Shown here one piece after another: positions 1 through 11,130 of a stretch of DNA of 64,000 bases. The translations under genes were made by a program, and so were the position numbers. The stretch comes from Craterostigma plantagineum (Eukaryota; Streptophyta; Magnoliopsida; Lamiales; Linderniaceae). The first letter of the stretch is position 1; each line of letters opens with the position of its first letter. Under the pieces are notes generated by a model. It saw nothing but the letters and a program-made list of their open reading frames with translations, had not been told where the DNA came from and did not search any database. Location: the NCBI GenBank assembly GCA_027422505.1, contig JAPQWV010000648.1:152001-216000 (forward strand), given 5' to 3'.

Positions 1-1
1 T

Positions 2-597
2 ATCATAGCCATCGATGAGAGCAGCGAAGCGGACAAGGAAAAGAGTTCGGTTGAGGAGCCACCAGTCCTGGAACTGAAGCCGCTGCCCGACCACCTCGAA
101 TACGCGTTTCTGAGCAACAATGGAGGACTGCCGGTCATAATCTCCTCAAGCCTCGATGATGGGCAGAAGGGTCAGCTTTTAGACGTGTTGAAGACGCACA
201 AGAAGGCCCTGGCGTGGAAGATATCCGACATAAGGGGTATCAATCCCAGCTACTGCACACACAAGATCCTCATGGAGGATGACTTCAAGCCGGTCGCTCA
301 ACGTCAAAGGCGCCTCAATCCCAACATGAAGGACGTTGTCAAGAAGGAGGTAATCAAGCTGCTAGACGCGGGGATGATCTATCCCATCTCAGACAGTGCA
401 TGGGTCAGCCCGGTCCAAGTAGTCCCAAAGAAGGGAGGCATGACGGCCGTCACCAACGACAAGAACGAGCTGATTCCGACAAGGACGGTGACTGGATGGC
501 GTGTCTGTATTGACTACAGGAAGTTGAATGATGCAACGAGAAAAGATCACTTTCCCCTTCCTTTTATTGATCAGATGTTAGAAAAATTAGCCGGTCA
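2..597 (+). pseudogene. Athila-1 gag-pol, protease-RT linker and N-terminal RT (interrupted)
   Basis: The frame is open from base 2 to the Tekay insertion. It encodes an acidic linker after the protease, then the RT N-terminus with conserved stretches such as SPVQVVPKKGG, WRVCIDYRKLND and FPLPFIDQMLEKL. Athila-2 has a stop codon in the linker at the matching place (49662-49664), whereas this copy reads through there with a glycine codon. The last codons before the break duplicate into the 5-bp target site. The reading frame resumes at 11126. The role would be protein processing and reverse transcription in the element's virus-like particle. Confidence 0.9.
593..597. repeat. Target-site duplication GGTCA, left of Tekay
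   Basis: GGTCA directly precedes the LTR start TGTCACGACC and recurs at 11126-11130 directly after the LTR end CCTACA. Five bp is the usual gypsy integrase stagger. Confidence 0.95.
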
Positions 598-1189
598 TGT
601 CACGACCCGTCGTCCCACTCTCATATTCCGTTCTAATATTAAATATCTAATGCTTTGATATAGAGCAATAGTGTAAAAATGCGAATAAAATTTTTCATCT
701 TAAACTTTGCGTGCGAAATTACTATACACATGTCAAAAGAATGTTCGTAACTCATCTACATTCCATCGTATCCCTAACCACACGATATACAAGTGTGTGT
801 GTGTGTGTGTGTGCAGCCAAAAGCTCCCTATGCGCCCGGCCTTCACAGGTCGTCATCCATACACACACTCCCACCTCAAAAGCAGCCGGATAGCTTCAAA
901 AGATCGGCCTCGCGTAAAGGTCAGATCACGTACCGTGATCGTCAGTACCTACAATACGTAACATAAAGAATGAGCCACCGGGGCTCAGTAAGCAGAAATT
1001 ATGCATGTATGCACGTGTCCTAACGATCGACAATCCACGTCGTCGTTTTCTAATGCTCATACTCTCCTTCTCATTTTCTTGTCCTTTTTCTGACTCATAC
1101 TTATTTTCTTATATTCTTACTTCGTACGGGCCCTCGGCTTTCTATCCCTCTATGCGCCATTTCATAGAGATCTCATCTGTGGGGGTTCT

Positions 1190-1376
1190 CACACTAGAAG
1201 GTCACCCGAAGGAATCTTCCCTTACTCAGTGTGGCCTCCACGCGGGCGCTTCTCACTGGTAGCCAACACCGGGGCCACTAACCGCGGAGGTCACCCGAAG
1301 GAATCTTCCCTCCCGGTTAGTGCTTTACGCACTAGAAGGTCACCCGCAGGAATCTTCCCTTACTCAGTGCGTGCCC
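1190..1376. repeat. Three GC-rich LTR repeats containing GGAATCTTCC
   Basis: A phrase of about 35 bp around GGTCACCCGAAGGAATC recurs three times, with GGAATCTTCC at 1211-1220, 1300-1309 and 1349-1358; the other LTR has the same set near 8777-8963. Each core fits the nGAAnnTTCn heat-shock-element unit. Function is not shown. Confidence 0.6.
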
Positions 1377-1794
1377 CGGGCCGCATTCTCCAGGTTGCAT
1401 CTCCCGCATACGGGGTATTCTCCCAGCCTCTTATACAGGCCTTATGGTTTCTTTTGCCATGGCTGCATAGGGGAGCCGTGATTCTTCATTGAGTCGACAC
1501 AAACGCCAATATCGGCGAGTATACATCGCACACAGGCGATCTTACGCACGCTCTTACCTCGTGTCATACGTACTACTTATGCGTGCAAGTGCTCATGTCA
1601 TGCTCATGTAAATATGAAAGTCATGCTATCATGCATGTAAAATACTCTTATCGTAACATGCACGTTCCACGTAAAATGCACGAGCACGTAAATTTACATC
1701 ATCGGACGCAGGCAAGTTACGTACTGTAGTTGAAATTTCTACTTACCTGGAGTCCGTAGAATAGCTGCTACTGGTTCGTCGAAATTCCTAATTT

Positions 1795-2745
1795 TCGACA
1801 TTAATCATAAAATTCTTATGTCAGTACGTTTTCTGGAATATTGGTTATCTATGTACTTGAAATGTGTTGAAATATTTTGCTTAATATTGTATGTGAAGAC
1901 TTCGGTATTTTCCTTACTTCGACATTTTGAATTGTTTAAAGATCTCGACATTTTGATCCTGATTTTAATATCGACATTTGGCTCGACATTATATCTATCA
2001 TTCGACATTTATCCTAACAGTTCGACATTCCCCTTTTTTTTTTAACGTTTCGACATTTTACTTTTAGGATATCTCGACATCTTTTCTTAACACTTCGGCA
2101 TTTTTAGGGTTTCGACATTTACCTCGTCATTTTAGTACATAAGATGTCGACATAAATTTCAAACATGTATTTCGACATTTCATGCTCAATTTCCACTCGA
2201 CATTTCGCCTAGGTGAAAGGACTCGACATTTAAATGATTTAAAAACTCGACATTTATTTCAATTAGAGGTCTCGATATTTTGCCATAGCTTCTCGACATT
2301 TTACTCGGCATTCTATCATTCGACATATTATTAACCCTAAATCTCGATATAACTTATGTGAAGGTCTCGACATTTATATAGTGTAAAATATCGACATGCT
2401 AAGTCGACATCTTATTCAACATGTCGACATTTTTGTCTTGGGTCTCGACATTTTATGAAGCTCGACATCTTGTTTTAACATCTCGACATTTTACCTTAGG
2501 ATGTCTCGACATCTTTTTCCTATGAGGGTTTCGACATTTATATCAACCTCTAGCTCGACATTTTATTCCTTTCATTTCGACATTTACCCGGATAGAGACC
2601 TCGACATTTATGCTTCGACATTTTGTACAATGGAAATGTCGACATGCATTTTAATCTCAACCTCGACATTTACTATTTGCCTTGACTTTTATATCGACAT
2701 TTTTCCTAACCATTCGACATTGTGTTTTCGACATTTTCATCATCT
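1795..2745. repeat. Dispersed TCGACATTT array in Tekay LTR
   Basis: About 35-40 copies of TCGACATTT and one-base variants (TCGACATCT, TCGATATTT, TCGGCATTT) occur in roughly 950 bp at irregular 15-45 bp spacing, all in the same orientation. The same array lies at 9382-10332 in the other LTR. A related, looser array occurs in the solo LTR at 24350-24900. Confidence 0.85.
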
Positions 2746-3533
2746 TCGATTCTTTATACCTACCGAACGAGATTCTTAGCTTGTTCTCCCTAGAATTTCA
2801 AGCTCTAGACCACATACTAAGCTACTTAACCCATATTTGCTCACCCCGAAACCCTTATTGCGAACTTAAACTCGGTATTTAGGGTTTCTCGTGGTTTTCT
2901 CCAACCACTTTGCATTTAACGCCATTTAATGCTCTTAACTACTTCCAAGATAAAGAATTAATAGCTTAAGGAGGGTGTTTAACTTACTAACTTCGAATTC
3001 CCAAGCGGTTTTGAGGGTGTTGCTTTGAGCCTTGCTTCGACTTCTTCGTTGCTTCTTCTTTCGTGGTTTCTTGGGTGTGTTTGTCGAGTTTTTGGGTTAT
3101 TTACTATGATATTTTCATAGGTTTGAGGGTGTAGTTTAGAGTTAGCGTGGGTTTTCCTTATTTTGGGGGAACTTGTCTCCAAAGTTGCTATTTCTTGAGT
3201 TGGGCCTAATTCCACTCTTAGCCCACTTGATAATTCCTATCATAATGGGTTCATGTCCCAAATAAAATTCTAGCCCACATTCTATATTCCATTCTAAGCC
3301 CAACTATCATTAGCCATTTCCTTTATCATTTCCGAAAATCATCCTTCCTAAATTAGGACTATATTGAACACACAATCCTTGGCACGTAATTGCACGTAAT
3401 TCTCATAGAAGTCACGAGCATGAATTTCATGAATTCACATAAACGTAGAACATATACGTAATTAACACAAAATCACGTAAGTCATACACGTAATTTATTG
3501 GCCGACCAAATTTTCAGGGACCTGGGTCCTACA

Positions 3534-3546
3534 TCCTCCCCCCCTT
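3534..3546 (-). other. Tekay polypurine tract
   Basis: Reads AAGGGGGGGAGGA on the minus strand, directly against the 3' LTR start TGTAGGACCC. This is the plus-strand DNA priming site of the element. Confidence 0.9.
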
Positions 3547-3567
3547 AAGGAGGATTCGCCCCCGAAA

Positions 3568-6500
3568 TCAGCCCGTGTGGACCAATTCGGGGTAACGAAT
3601 TCGCATTTCGTCCTCCCGTTCCCATGTGGCTTCTTCCGTGGACTGGTTCCGCCACAACACTTTTACTAAAGGAATGTCTTTGTTCCTAAGTTTTTTGGTC
3701 TCGTACATCAATATCTCCATCGGAGTCTCTTCGTAACTTAGATCCGGTTTCAATTGTTGATGTAGAGATTCGTTTCCTAGAACGTGGTTCGGGTCAGCTA
3801 TGTATTTTCGCAGTGTCGAGACGTGGAACACGTCATGCACTTGCGGTAATGACGCAGGTAGCTCCAGCTGGTATGCTACCCCGCCTACCCTCTTCAGTAT
3901 CTTAAATGGTCCTATATACCTAGGACTTAGCTTTCCTTTCTTCCCAAATCTTTTCACGCCCTTCATCGGTGATACTTTCACGAACACCATATCTCCCTCT
4001 TCAAATTCTAATGGTCGACGTCTTCGATCCGCGTAGCTTTTCTGTCGGCTCTGCGCCGTTCGCATTCTTTCTCGTATGGTTGTGATAGCTTCCGTCATTT
4101 CCCGTACTATGTCAGGGCCTAACACTGCCCGTTCGCCAACCTCGTCCCAATGTACTGGGGATCTGCACCTTCGCCCGTATAGCGCTTCGTACGGTGCCAT
4201 CCCAATGGTGACGTGGTAGCTATTGTTATAGGAGAACTCGATCCGTGGGAGGTACTTACTCCAATTCCCTTTGAAATCGAGTACACACGCTCGGAGCATG
4301 TCCTCCAGGGTCTGGATGGTTCGCTCGGATTGACCGTCCGTCTGCGGATGGTAGGCGGTACTAAAAGACAACTTCGTTCCCATCGCCTTTTGCAAGCTCG
4401 TCCAGAATTTTGACAGTCTGGAGTCGCGATCCGAGACTATTGAGGATGGAACGCCGTGCAGTCGCACTATTTCTTGGATATAGAGCTCAGCGTACCGTTC
4501 CATGGAAATCGTCGTGCTAATGGGTAAGAAGTGGGCGGACTTGGTGAGTCTGTCGACAATTACCCAAATCGCGTCGTGCCCCTTCGTGTTCCTCGGCAGT
4601 CCTACTACGAAATCCATGGTAATGTTATCCCATTTCCATTCCGGAATGGGTGACGGTTGGAGGGTTCCCGCCGGCCTTTGATGCTCGGCTTTTATCTGCT
4701 GGCACGTCAGGCACTGACTCAAGAAAGTCGCGATGTCCTTTTTCATGCCTGGCCACCAGTAGTTCTTCTTTAAACCTCTGTACATCTTCGTCGCTCCTGG
4801 ATGTACTGAGTATGCAGTAGTATGGGCTTCCGTCATTATCGTCTTTCTTAGCTCAGCGTTGTCTGGTACGTACAACCGATCCTGGAAATACAGTCGTCCG
4901 TCTTCCCGTATCATGAGGTCTCCGGTTGTTTGTTCCGGCTGTGCCTCCTTAATTTTTGCGTACAATTCGTCTGCTCCTAGCGCTGTCTTAATTTGCTCTA
5001 GCAGTGTTGGTTGCAAAGTTAAGGCCGCTAGCTGCGCCTCAACTTCGCCTAACCATACGACTTCTACTTCCAGCAGTTGCAGTTCTGCACTGACTGCTTT
5101 TCGGCTTAAGGCATCGGCTACTACGTTCGCCTTGCCTGGGTGGTAGTTGATTACGCAGTCATAATCCTTAACTAACTCTAACCACCTCCTCTGCCTCATA
5201 TTCAACTCCTTTTGCGTAAAGAAGTACTTGAGGCTCTTGTGGTCAGTGTATATCTCACACCGTTCTCCGTAGAGGTAATGCCTCCATATCTTGAGAGCAA
5301 AGACCACTGCTGCCAATTCTAGGTCGTGCGTCGGGTAATTTTTCTCGTACTCTTTCAGTTGGCGGGAAGCGTATGCTACTACGTTCCCGTTCTGCATTAG
5401 TACGCACCCTAATCCGTTCTTCGACGCATCACTATACACCGTAAACCCTCCGGTTCCCGATGGTATTGTGAGAACTGGGGCCGTTGTAAGCCTTTCCTTC
5501 AGCTCCTGGAAACTCCGTTCGCATTCCGTGGTCCACTGAAATGGCGTATTCTTCCTGGTCAACTTCGTCAACGTAGACGCTATCTTTGAGAAGTCCTTGA
5601 TGAATTTCCTGTAATAACCCGCCGGACCGAGGAAACTTCGTACTTCCGTTACATTGGTCGGTCTGGGCAAGTTGCTGATGGCTTCTATCTTGTTCGGGTC
5701 TACGGAAATTCCTGCTCCTGATACTATATGCCCCAAGAAGGCGACTTGGTCAAGCCAAAATTCACACTTCTTGAACTTGGCATAAAGTTGCTTATCCCGT
5801 AATATACTCAGAACTATTTTCAGATGTTCCTCGCGTTCCTTCTTCGTCCTTGAGTAAATTAGGATGTCATCAATGAAGACGATGACAAACCTATCTAGAT
5901 AGGGTTTGAACACCCGGTTCATTAAGTCCATGAAGGCTGCGGGTGCATTAGTCAGCCCGAATGGCATCACCAGGAACTCGTAATGACCATAACGGGTACT
6001 AAAGGCCGTCTTCGGGACATCTTCCTTCCGAATCCTTAATTGATGATAGCCCGATCTCAAGTCGATCTTAGAGAAGACCGTGGCACCTTGTAGTTGATCG
6101 AACAGATCGTCTATCCTAGGGAGTGGATACTTGTTCTTAATCGTTAACTTATTCAGCTCCCTGTAGTCTATGCATAGTCGCATAGACCCATCTTTCTTCT
6201 TCACGAATAGCACCGGCGCTCCCCAGGGAGAGAAACTCGGCTGTATGAACTCCTTCTGCAGGAGTTCGTCGAGTTGGTCCTTTAACTCCTTCATTTCTGT
6301 CGGTGCTAGCCGATAGGGGGTCTTAGATACTGGCGCCGCTCCAGGTACCAGATCTATAGCGAACTCTATTTCTCGCTCAGGTGGTAGTCCCGATAATTCC
6401 TCGGGGAATACGTCAGGGAACTCCTTAACTACCGGCACTTCCTCGAATTTCGGAGAGGGGTCCTCCTCCGACTTGATAGCGAATACCAGATAGGCTTCGC

Positions 6501-6675
6501 ACCCTGATCTGATCAGTCGTTGGGCTTTCAGTGCTGATATCCTAGAGATCATAGTCCCCTTACTAGTCCCTACAAACTTAAGGGGTTCATCCCCGTCCAT
6601 ATTGAGCGTGACTATCTTGCTGTGGCAGTCTATGACGGCTCCGTACTTCGATAGCCAATCCATTCCGAGGATCAC
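3568..6675 (-). CDS. Tekay pol: RT, RNase H, integrase, chromodomain
   Basis: An open frame of 1035 codons without internal stop, the C-terminal part of gag-pol. In order: the end of the protease domain (ILGMDWL, residues 2-8); RT with LCIDYREL near 167 and the catalytic FIDD at 267-270; RNase H with acidic residues in SDAS (416), LEL (453) and TDHK (478); integrase zinc-binding H/C residues around 625-658, then D688, D749 and E784; and a chromodomain at about 978-1030 ending near IRYPEL. The chromodomain places it in the Tekay/Del chromoviruses and would steer integration to marked chromatin. The frame begins at a GTG, not a real start: translation should enter from gag, but a frame break at 6672-6675 separates it. 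All catalytic residues I can check are present. Confidence 0.95.
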   Translation of the reverse strand: MILGMDWLSKYGAVIDCHSKIVTLNMDGDEPLKFVGTSKGTMISRISALKAQRLIRSGCEAYLVFAIKSEEDPSPKFEEVPVVKEFPDVFPEELSGLPPEREIEFAIDLVPGAAPVSKTPYRLAPTEMKELKDQLDELLQKEFIQPSFSPWGAPVLFVKKKDGSMRLCIDYRELNKLTIKNKYPLPRIDDLFDQLQGATVFSKIDLRSGYHQLRIRKEDVPKTAFSTRYGHYEFLVMPFGLTNAPAAFMDLMNRVFKPYLDRFVIVFIDDILIYSRTKKEREEHLKIVLSILRDKQLYAKFKKCEFWLDQVAFLGHIVSGAGISVDPNKIEAISNLPRPTNVTEVRSFLGPAGYYRKFIKDFSKIASTLTKLTRKNTPFQWTTECERSFQELKERLTTAPVLTIPSGTGGFTVYSDASKNGLGCVLMQNGNVVAYASRQLKEYEKNYPTHDLELAAVVFALKIWRHYLYGERCEIYTDHKSLKYFFTQKELNMRQRRWLELVKDYDCVINYHPGKANVVADALSRKAVSAELQLLEVEVVWLGEVEAQLAALTLQPTLLEQIKTALGADELYAKIKEAQPEQTTGDLMIREDGRLYFQDRLYVPDNAELRKTIMTEAHTTAYSVHPGATKMYRGLKKNYWWPGMKKDIATFLSQCLTCQQIKAEHQRPAGTLQPSPIPEWKWDNITMDFVVGLPRNTKGHDAIWVIVDRLTKSAHFLPISTTISMERYAELYIQEIVRLHGVPSSIVSDRDSRLSKFWTSLQKAMGTKLSFSTAYHPQTDGQSERTIQTLEDMLRACVLDFKGNWSKYLPRIEFSYNNSYHVTIGMAPYEALYGRRCRSPVHWDEVGERAVLGPDIVREMTEAITTIRERMRTAQSRQKSYADRRRRPLEFEEGDMVFVKVSPMKGVKRFGKKGKLSPRYIGPFKILKRVGGVAYQLELPASLPQVHDVFHVSTLRKYIADPNHVLGNESLHQQLKPDLSYEETPMEILMYETKKLRNKDIPLVKVLWRNQSTEEATWEREDEMRIRYPELVHTG

Positions 6676-7388
6676 CTCAAATCATTCAAGGGAATGATTA
6701 TGAGGTCAATGGGTAGTTCCTTACTCCCGATCACTATTGGGCAATCCCGTAGGACATGGTTAGTTTGGGTGGGATTCCCGTTTGGAACTGTTACCCTAAA
6801 CTCACACTCAGCTCGGTGAGGCGTGACTCCTACCCTCGTGGCATACTTAGTGGATGCAAATGAGTGAGTTGCCCCCGAGTCGACTAGGATGCATGTGGGG
6901 GTTTCATAGACGAGAAGGGTACCTGTTACCACTGCCGGGTTATTTTCCGCTTCCTCGGAGGTTATAGTGAAAACCCTGGCTGGTACCCTTGGTGGTGCTG
7001 CTTGGTTTCCAGCTTGGCTTCCGGATCCACCTTCCGGACATGCCGTCAGATAGTGGCCCGTCTTGCCACATTTGAAGCAGACGGCATTTTGGGAGTTGCA
7101 GGCTCCCATGTGCCTCCGTGCACACTTCGGGCATACGGGTAGGTCCAACTGGGGTCTACCCTGGTTTGGGTTAAACTGTGGAGGTAGTCCTGGTCGATTC
7201 TGGAAGTTCGGTTTTCCACCCTTGGGAATGAACTGCCGCTTTGGGTTACTTCCGCTCCCTTGCGGCCCTTGTACTAACTTGCGCTTTACTTCTTGAGCGC
7301 GAGCAATCCTTGCCTCGGCTTGCTCCGCCACCAGCGCTCTCTCAGCCACTTGGGCGTACGTGGCTCCTTGTATTCCGGCCATACTCAC
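6672..7388 (-). pseudogene. Tekay gag C-terminus (zinc knuckle) and protease
   Basis: This frame carries a Lys/Arg-rich gag tail, a first Cys cluster CPKCARRHMGAC, then the CCHC knuckle CFKCGKTGHYLTAC that would bind element RNA. The aspartic protease follows, with the active-site run ILVDSGATHSF. It ends four bases into the RT frame at a TGA; the next frame must be entered by a -1 step. The simplest reading is loss of one base near 6678-6683. The upstream junction at 7385-7388 shows the same kind of break. Both domains keep their key residues, so the element is close to coding-competent but cannot make a single polyprotein as it stands. Confidence 0.85.
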
Positions 7389-8005
7389 GTCTTGTACAGC
7401 TCGGGTTTCAGCCCTTCCATGAACCGCTCAATCTTGAGCGTGTCCGTACTGACCATATGAGCAGCGAACCTTGAGAGCTGCTCGAACTTCCTGATGTACT
7501 CCGCCACTGTCATTGCTCCTTGGCGGAGGTTGATGAACTCGTTCATCCTTTGGGCTCTGACTGGGGCGGTGTAATACTTTCCTCGGAAGATTTCCTTGAA
7601 CCGATCCCAGCTCATCGTCAGAGGGTTTTCGATGGCTGAGACGGTGTCCCACCAGTGCCCAGCGCTCCCCCTCAGTAGGTAGGCAGCGCACATGACCTTC
7701 TCCGCCTCGGGTGTGCGGCTATGCTGGAACATGTTCTCCAGCGTCCTTAGCCAATCCTCGGCGGATGTGGGGTCTTCAGCATCCTCAGACTGTGGAGGAT
7801 TTAGCTTCCTGAACCTCTCCCTGATCATCTCAATTCGTTCGGGTGGGGGAGGTAGGTTGGCTGATTGCCCACCAGCATTTTGCTGTTGGATCAGCTGTTG
7901 GATTTGGGCCGACTGCTGTCGGACCAACTCCGTTAATTGCAGGATGGTAGCATCCCGGCTATCAGGAGGGTTGTTGGTATCCCTACCTTGGTCAGATTCT
8001 CTACT
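7385..8005 (-). pseudogene. Tekay gag, capsid part
   Basis: Open from 8005 to a TGA at 7385-7387. The middle and C-terminal part matches retrotransposon gag (capsid-like): ADWLRTLENMFQ, AAYLLRGSAGHWW, FKEIFRGKYYT, then EFINLRQGAMTVAEYIRKF and ERFMEGLKPEL. The N-terminus is Gln-rich. No ATG leads the frame before the upstream stop at 8006-8008; the first ATG-like start within the frame is a GTG at 7925-7927, so the true start may be mutated. The next domain is in the -1 frame. Gag would build the particle shell. Confidence 0.85.
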
Positions 8006-8169
8006 TCATTCGCCTCTAAGTCTTACCATTTTTCAACCTACCTTGACAATTCCTAAGGCCAATAAATTAAACCACACAAGTAATTCACATAACATCGTAC
8101 TTACAAGCAAGGCCGCTTCCGCGCTTTTGAGTGTGTGTGTATGGATAGTCTGCAGGACCTATGACCGAA

Positions 8170-8181
8170 GCTCTGATACCA
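8170..8181 (-). other. Tekay primer-binding site, initiator tRNA-Met
   Basis: Reads TGGTATCAGAGC on the minus strand, three bases after the end of the 5' LTR. This is the classical match to the 3' end of plant initiator tRNA-Met. Gag begins about 165-240 bp further on; the leader between contains nothing else I recognise. Confidence 0.93.
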
Positions 8182-8184
8182 CTC

Positions 8185-11125
8185 TGTCACGACCCGTCGT
8201 CCCACTCTCATATTCCGTTCTAATATTAAATATCTAATGCTTTGATATAGAGCAATAGTGTAAAAATGCGAATAAAATTTTTCATCTTAAACTTTGCGTG
8301 CGAAATTACTATACACATGTCAAAAGAATGTTCGTAACTCATCTACATTCCATCGTATCCCTAACCACACGATATACAAGTGTGTGTGTGTGTGTGTGTG
8401 TGTGTGCAGCCAAAAGCTCCCTATGCGCCCGGCCTTCACAGGTCGTCATCCATACACACACTCCCACCTCAAAAGCAGCCGGATAGCTTCAAAAGATCGG
8501 CCTCGCGTAAAGGTCAGATCACGTACCGTGATCGTCAGTACCTACAATACGTAACATAAAGAATGAGCCACCGGGGCTCAGTAAGCAGAAATTATGCATG
8601 TATGCACGTGTCCTAACGATCGACAATCCACGTCGTCGTTTTCTAATGCTCATACTCTCCTTCTCATTTTCTTGTCCTTTTTCTGACTCATACTTATTTT
8701 CTTATATTCTTACTTCGTACGGGCCCTCGGCTTTCTATCCCTCTATGCGCCATTTCATAGAGATCTCATCTGTGGGGGTTCTCACACTAGAAGGTCACCC
8801 GAAGGAATCTTCCCTTACTCAGTGTGGCCTCCACGCGGGCGCTTCTCACTGGTAGCCAACACCGGGGCCACTAACCGCGGAGGTCACCCGAAGGAATCTT
8901 CCCTCCCGGTTAGTGCTTTACGCACTAGAAGGTCACCCGCAGGAATCTTCCCTTACTCAGTGCGTGCCCCGGGCCGCATTCTCCAGGTTGCATCTCCCGC
9001 ATACGGGGTATTCTCCCAGCCTCTTATACAGGCCTTATGGTTTCTTTTGCCATGGCTGCATAGGGGAGCCGTGACTCTTCATTGAGTCGACACAAACGCC
9101 AATATCGGCGAGTATACATCGCACACAGGCGATCTTACGCACGCTCTTACCTCGTGTCATACGTACTACTTATGCGTGCAAGTGCTCATGTCATGCTCAT
9201 GTAAATATGCAAGTCATGCTATCATGCATGTAAAATACTCTTATCGTAACATGCACGTTCCACGAAAAATGCACGAGCACGTAAATTTACATCATCGGAC
9301 GCAGGCAAGTTACGTACTGTAGTTGAAATTTCTACTTACCTGGAGTCCGTAGAATAGCTGCTACTGGTTCGTCGAAATTCCTAATTTTCGACATTAATCA
9401 TAAAATTCTTATGTCAGTACGTTTTCTGGAATATTGGTTATCTATGTACTTGAAATGTGTTGAAATATTTTGCTTAATATTGTATGTGAAGACTTCGGTA
9501 TTTTCCTTACTTCGACATTTTGAATTGTTTAAAGATCTCGACATTTTGATCCTGATTTTAATATCGACATTTGGCTCGACATTATATCTATCATTCGACA
9601 TTTATCCTAACAGTTCGACATTCCCCTTTTTTTTTAACGTTTCGACATTTTACTTTTAGGATATCTCGACATCTTTTCTTAACACTTCGGCATTTTTAGG
9701 GTTTCGACATTTACCTCGTCATTTTAGTACATAAGATGTCGACATAAATTTCAAACATGTATTTCGACATTTCATGCTCAATTTCCACTCGACATTTCGC
9801 CTAGGTGAAAGGACTCGACATTTAAATGATTTAAAAACTCGACATTTATTTCAATTAGAGGTCTCGATATTTTGCCATAGCTTCTCGACATTTTACTCGG
9901 CATTCTATCATTCGACATATTATTAACCCTAAATCTCGATATAACTTATGTGAAGGTCTCGACATTTATATAGTGTAAAATATCGACATGCTAAGTCGAC
10001 ATCTTATTCAACATGTCGACATTTTTGTCTTGGGTCTCGACATTTTATGAAGCTCGACATCTTGTTTTAACATCTCGACATTTTACCTTAGGATGTCTCG
10101 ACATCTTTTTCCTATGAGGGTTTCGACATTTATATCAACCTCTAGCTCGACATTTTATTCCTTTCATTTCGACATTTACCCGGATAGAGACCTCGACATT
10201 TATGCTTCGACATTTTGTACAATGGAAATGTCGACATGCATTTTAATCTCAACCTCGACATTTACTATTTGCCTTGACTTTTATATCGACATTTTTCCTA
10301 ACCATTCGACATTGTGTTTTCGACATTTTCATCATCTTCGATTCTTTATACCTACCGAACGAGATTCTTAGCTTGTTCTCCCTAGAATTTCAAGCTCTAG
10401 ACCACATACTAAGCTACTTAACCCATATTTGCTCACCCCGAAACCCTTATTGCGAACTTAAACTCGGTATTTAGGGTTTCTCGTGGTTTTCTCCAACCAC
10501 TTTGCATTTAACGCCATTTAATGCTCTTAACTACTTCCAAGATAAGGAATTAATAGCTTAAGGAGGGTGTTTAACTTACTAACTTCGAATTCCCAAGCGG
10601 TTTTGAGGGTGTTGCTTTGAGCCTTGCTTCGACTTCTTCGTTGCTTCTTCTTTCGTGGTTTCTTGGGTGTGTTTGTCGAGTTTTTGGGTTATTTACTATG
10701 ATATTTTCATAGGTTTGAGGGTGTAGTTTAGAGTTAGCGTGGGTTTTCCTTATTTTGGGGGAACTTGTCTCCTAAGTTGCTATTTCTTGAGTTGGGCCTA
10801 ATTCCACTCTTAGCCCACTTGATAATTCCTATCATAATGGGTTCATGTCCCAAATAAAATTCTAGCCCACATTCTATATTCCATTCTAAGCCCAACTATC
10901 ATGAGCCATTTCCTTTATCATTTCCGAAAATCATCCTTCCTAAATTAGGACTATATTGAACACACAATCCTTGGCACGTAATTGCACGTAATTCTCATAG
11001 AAGTCACGAGCATGAATTTCATGAATTCACATAAACGTAGAACATATACGTAATTAACACAAAATCACGTAAGTCATACACGCAATTTATTGGCCGACCA
11101 AATTTTCAGGGACCTGGGTCCTACA
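8185..11125 (-). repeat. Tekay 5' LTR (element orientation)
   Basis: 2941 bp, TGTCACGACC to CCTACA on the plus strand. Differs from 598-3533 at about seven substitutions, a longer GT run (near 8381-8407) and one T fewer near 9630. It contains the same repeats as the other LTR. Confidence 0.96.
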
Positions 11126-11130
11126 GGTCA
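11126..11130. repeat. Target-site duplication GGTCA, right of Tekay
   Basis: Perfect copy of 593-597; Athila-1 RT coding resumes here. Confidence 0.95.

Larger units (their letters stand above)
598..3533 (-). repeat. Tekay 3' LTR (element orientation)
   Basis: TGTCACGACC to CCTACA on the plus strand, 2936 bp, nearly identical to 8185-11125. It holds a GT microsatellite near 792-812, three GC-rich repeats near 1190-1360, and a long AT-rich tract with dozens of TCGACATTT-like words. Small open frames within it occur identically in both LTRs and look non-coding. Confidence 0.96.
598..11125 (-). mobile_element. Full-length Tekay/Del-type chromovirus (Ty3/gypsy), young insertion
   Basis: The 10.5-kb element is oriented on the minus strand. 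Its parts, read in its own direction, are: 5' LTR (11125-8185), primer site to initiator tRNA-Met, gag, protease, RT, RNase H, integrase with C-terminal chromodomain, polypurine tract, and 3' LTR (3533-598). The target duplication GGTCA is perfect. The two LTRs of about 2.94 kb differ at about seven bases plus a GT-repeat and a T-run length change. With a commonly used plant rate of 1.3e-8 per site per year this suggests roughly 0.1 million years, a rough figure. It inserted into Athila-1 RT. Despite its youth gag-pol carries two frame breaks. Confidence 0.96.

Noticed and set aside
707..1492. Small open frames in the Tekay LTR (also at 8294-9085)
   Set aside because: They lie in LTR non-coding sequence, overlap each other in several frames, and include the GT microsatellite.
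3800..5146. Open frames on the plus strand opposite Tekay pol
   Set aside because: Shadows of the strong minus-strand pol frame.
6672..7388. Programmed -1 frameshifts in Tekay gag-pol
   Set aside because: Both junctions need a -1 step and both overlap by GTGA, which is curious. But no slippery heptamer precedes either stop, and relatives have one continuous gag-pol frame as far as I know. Two single-base losses are simpler.
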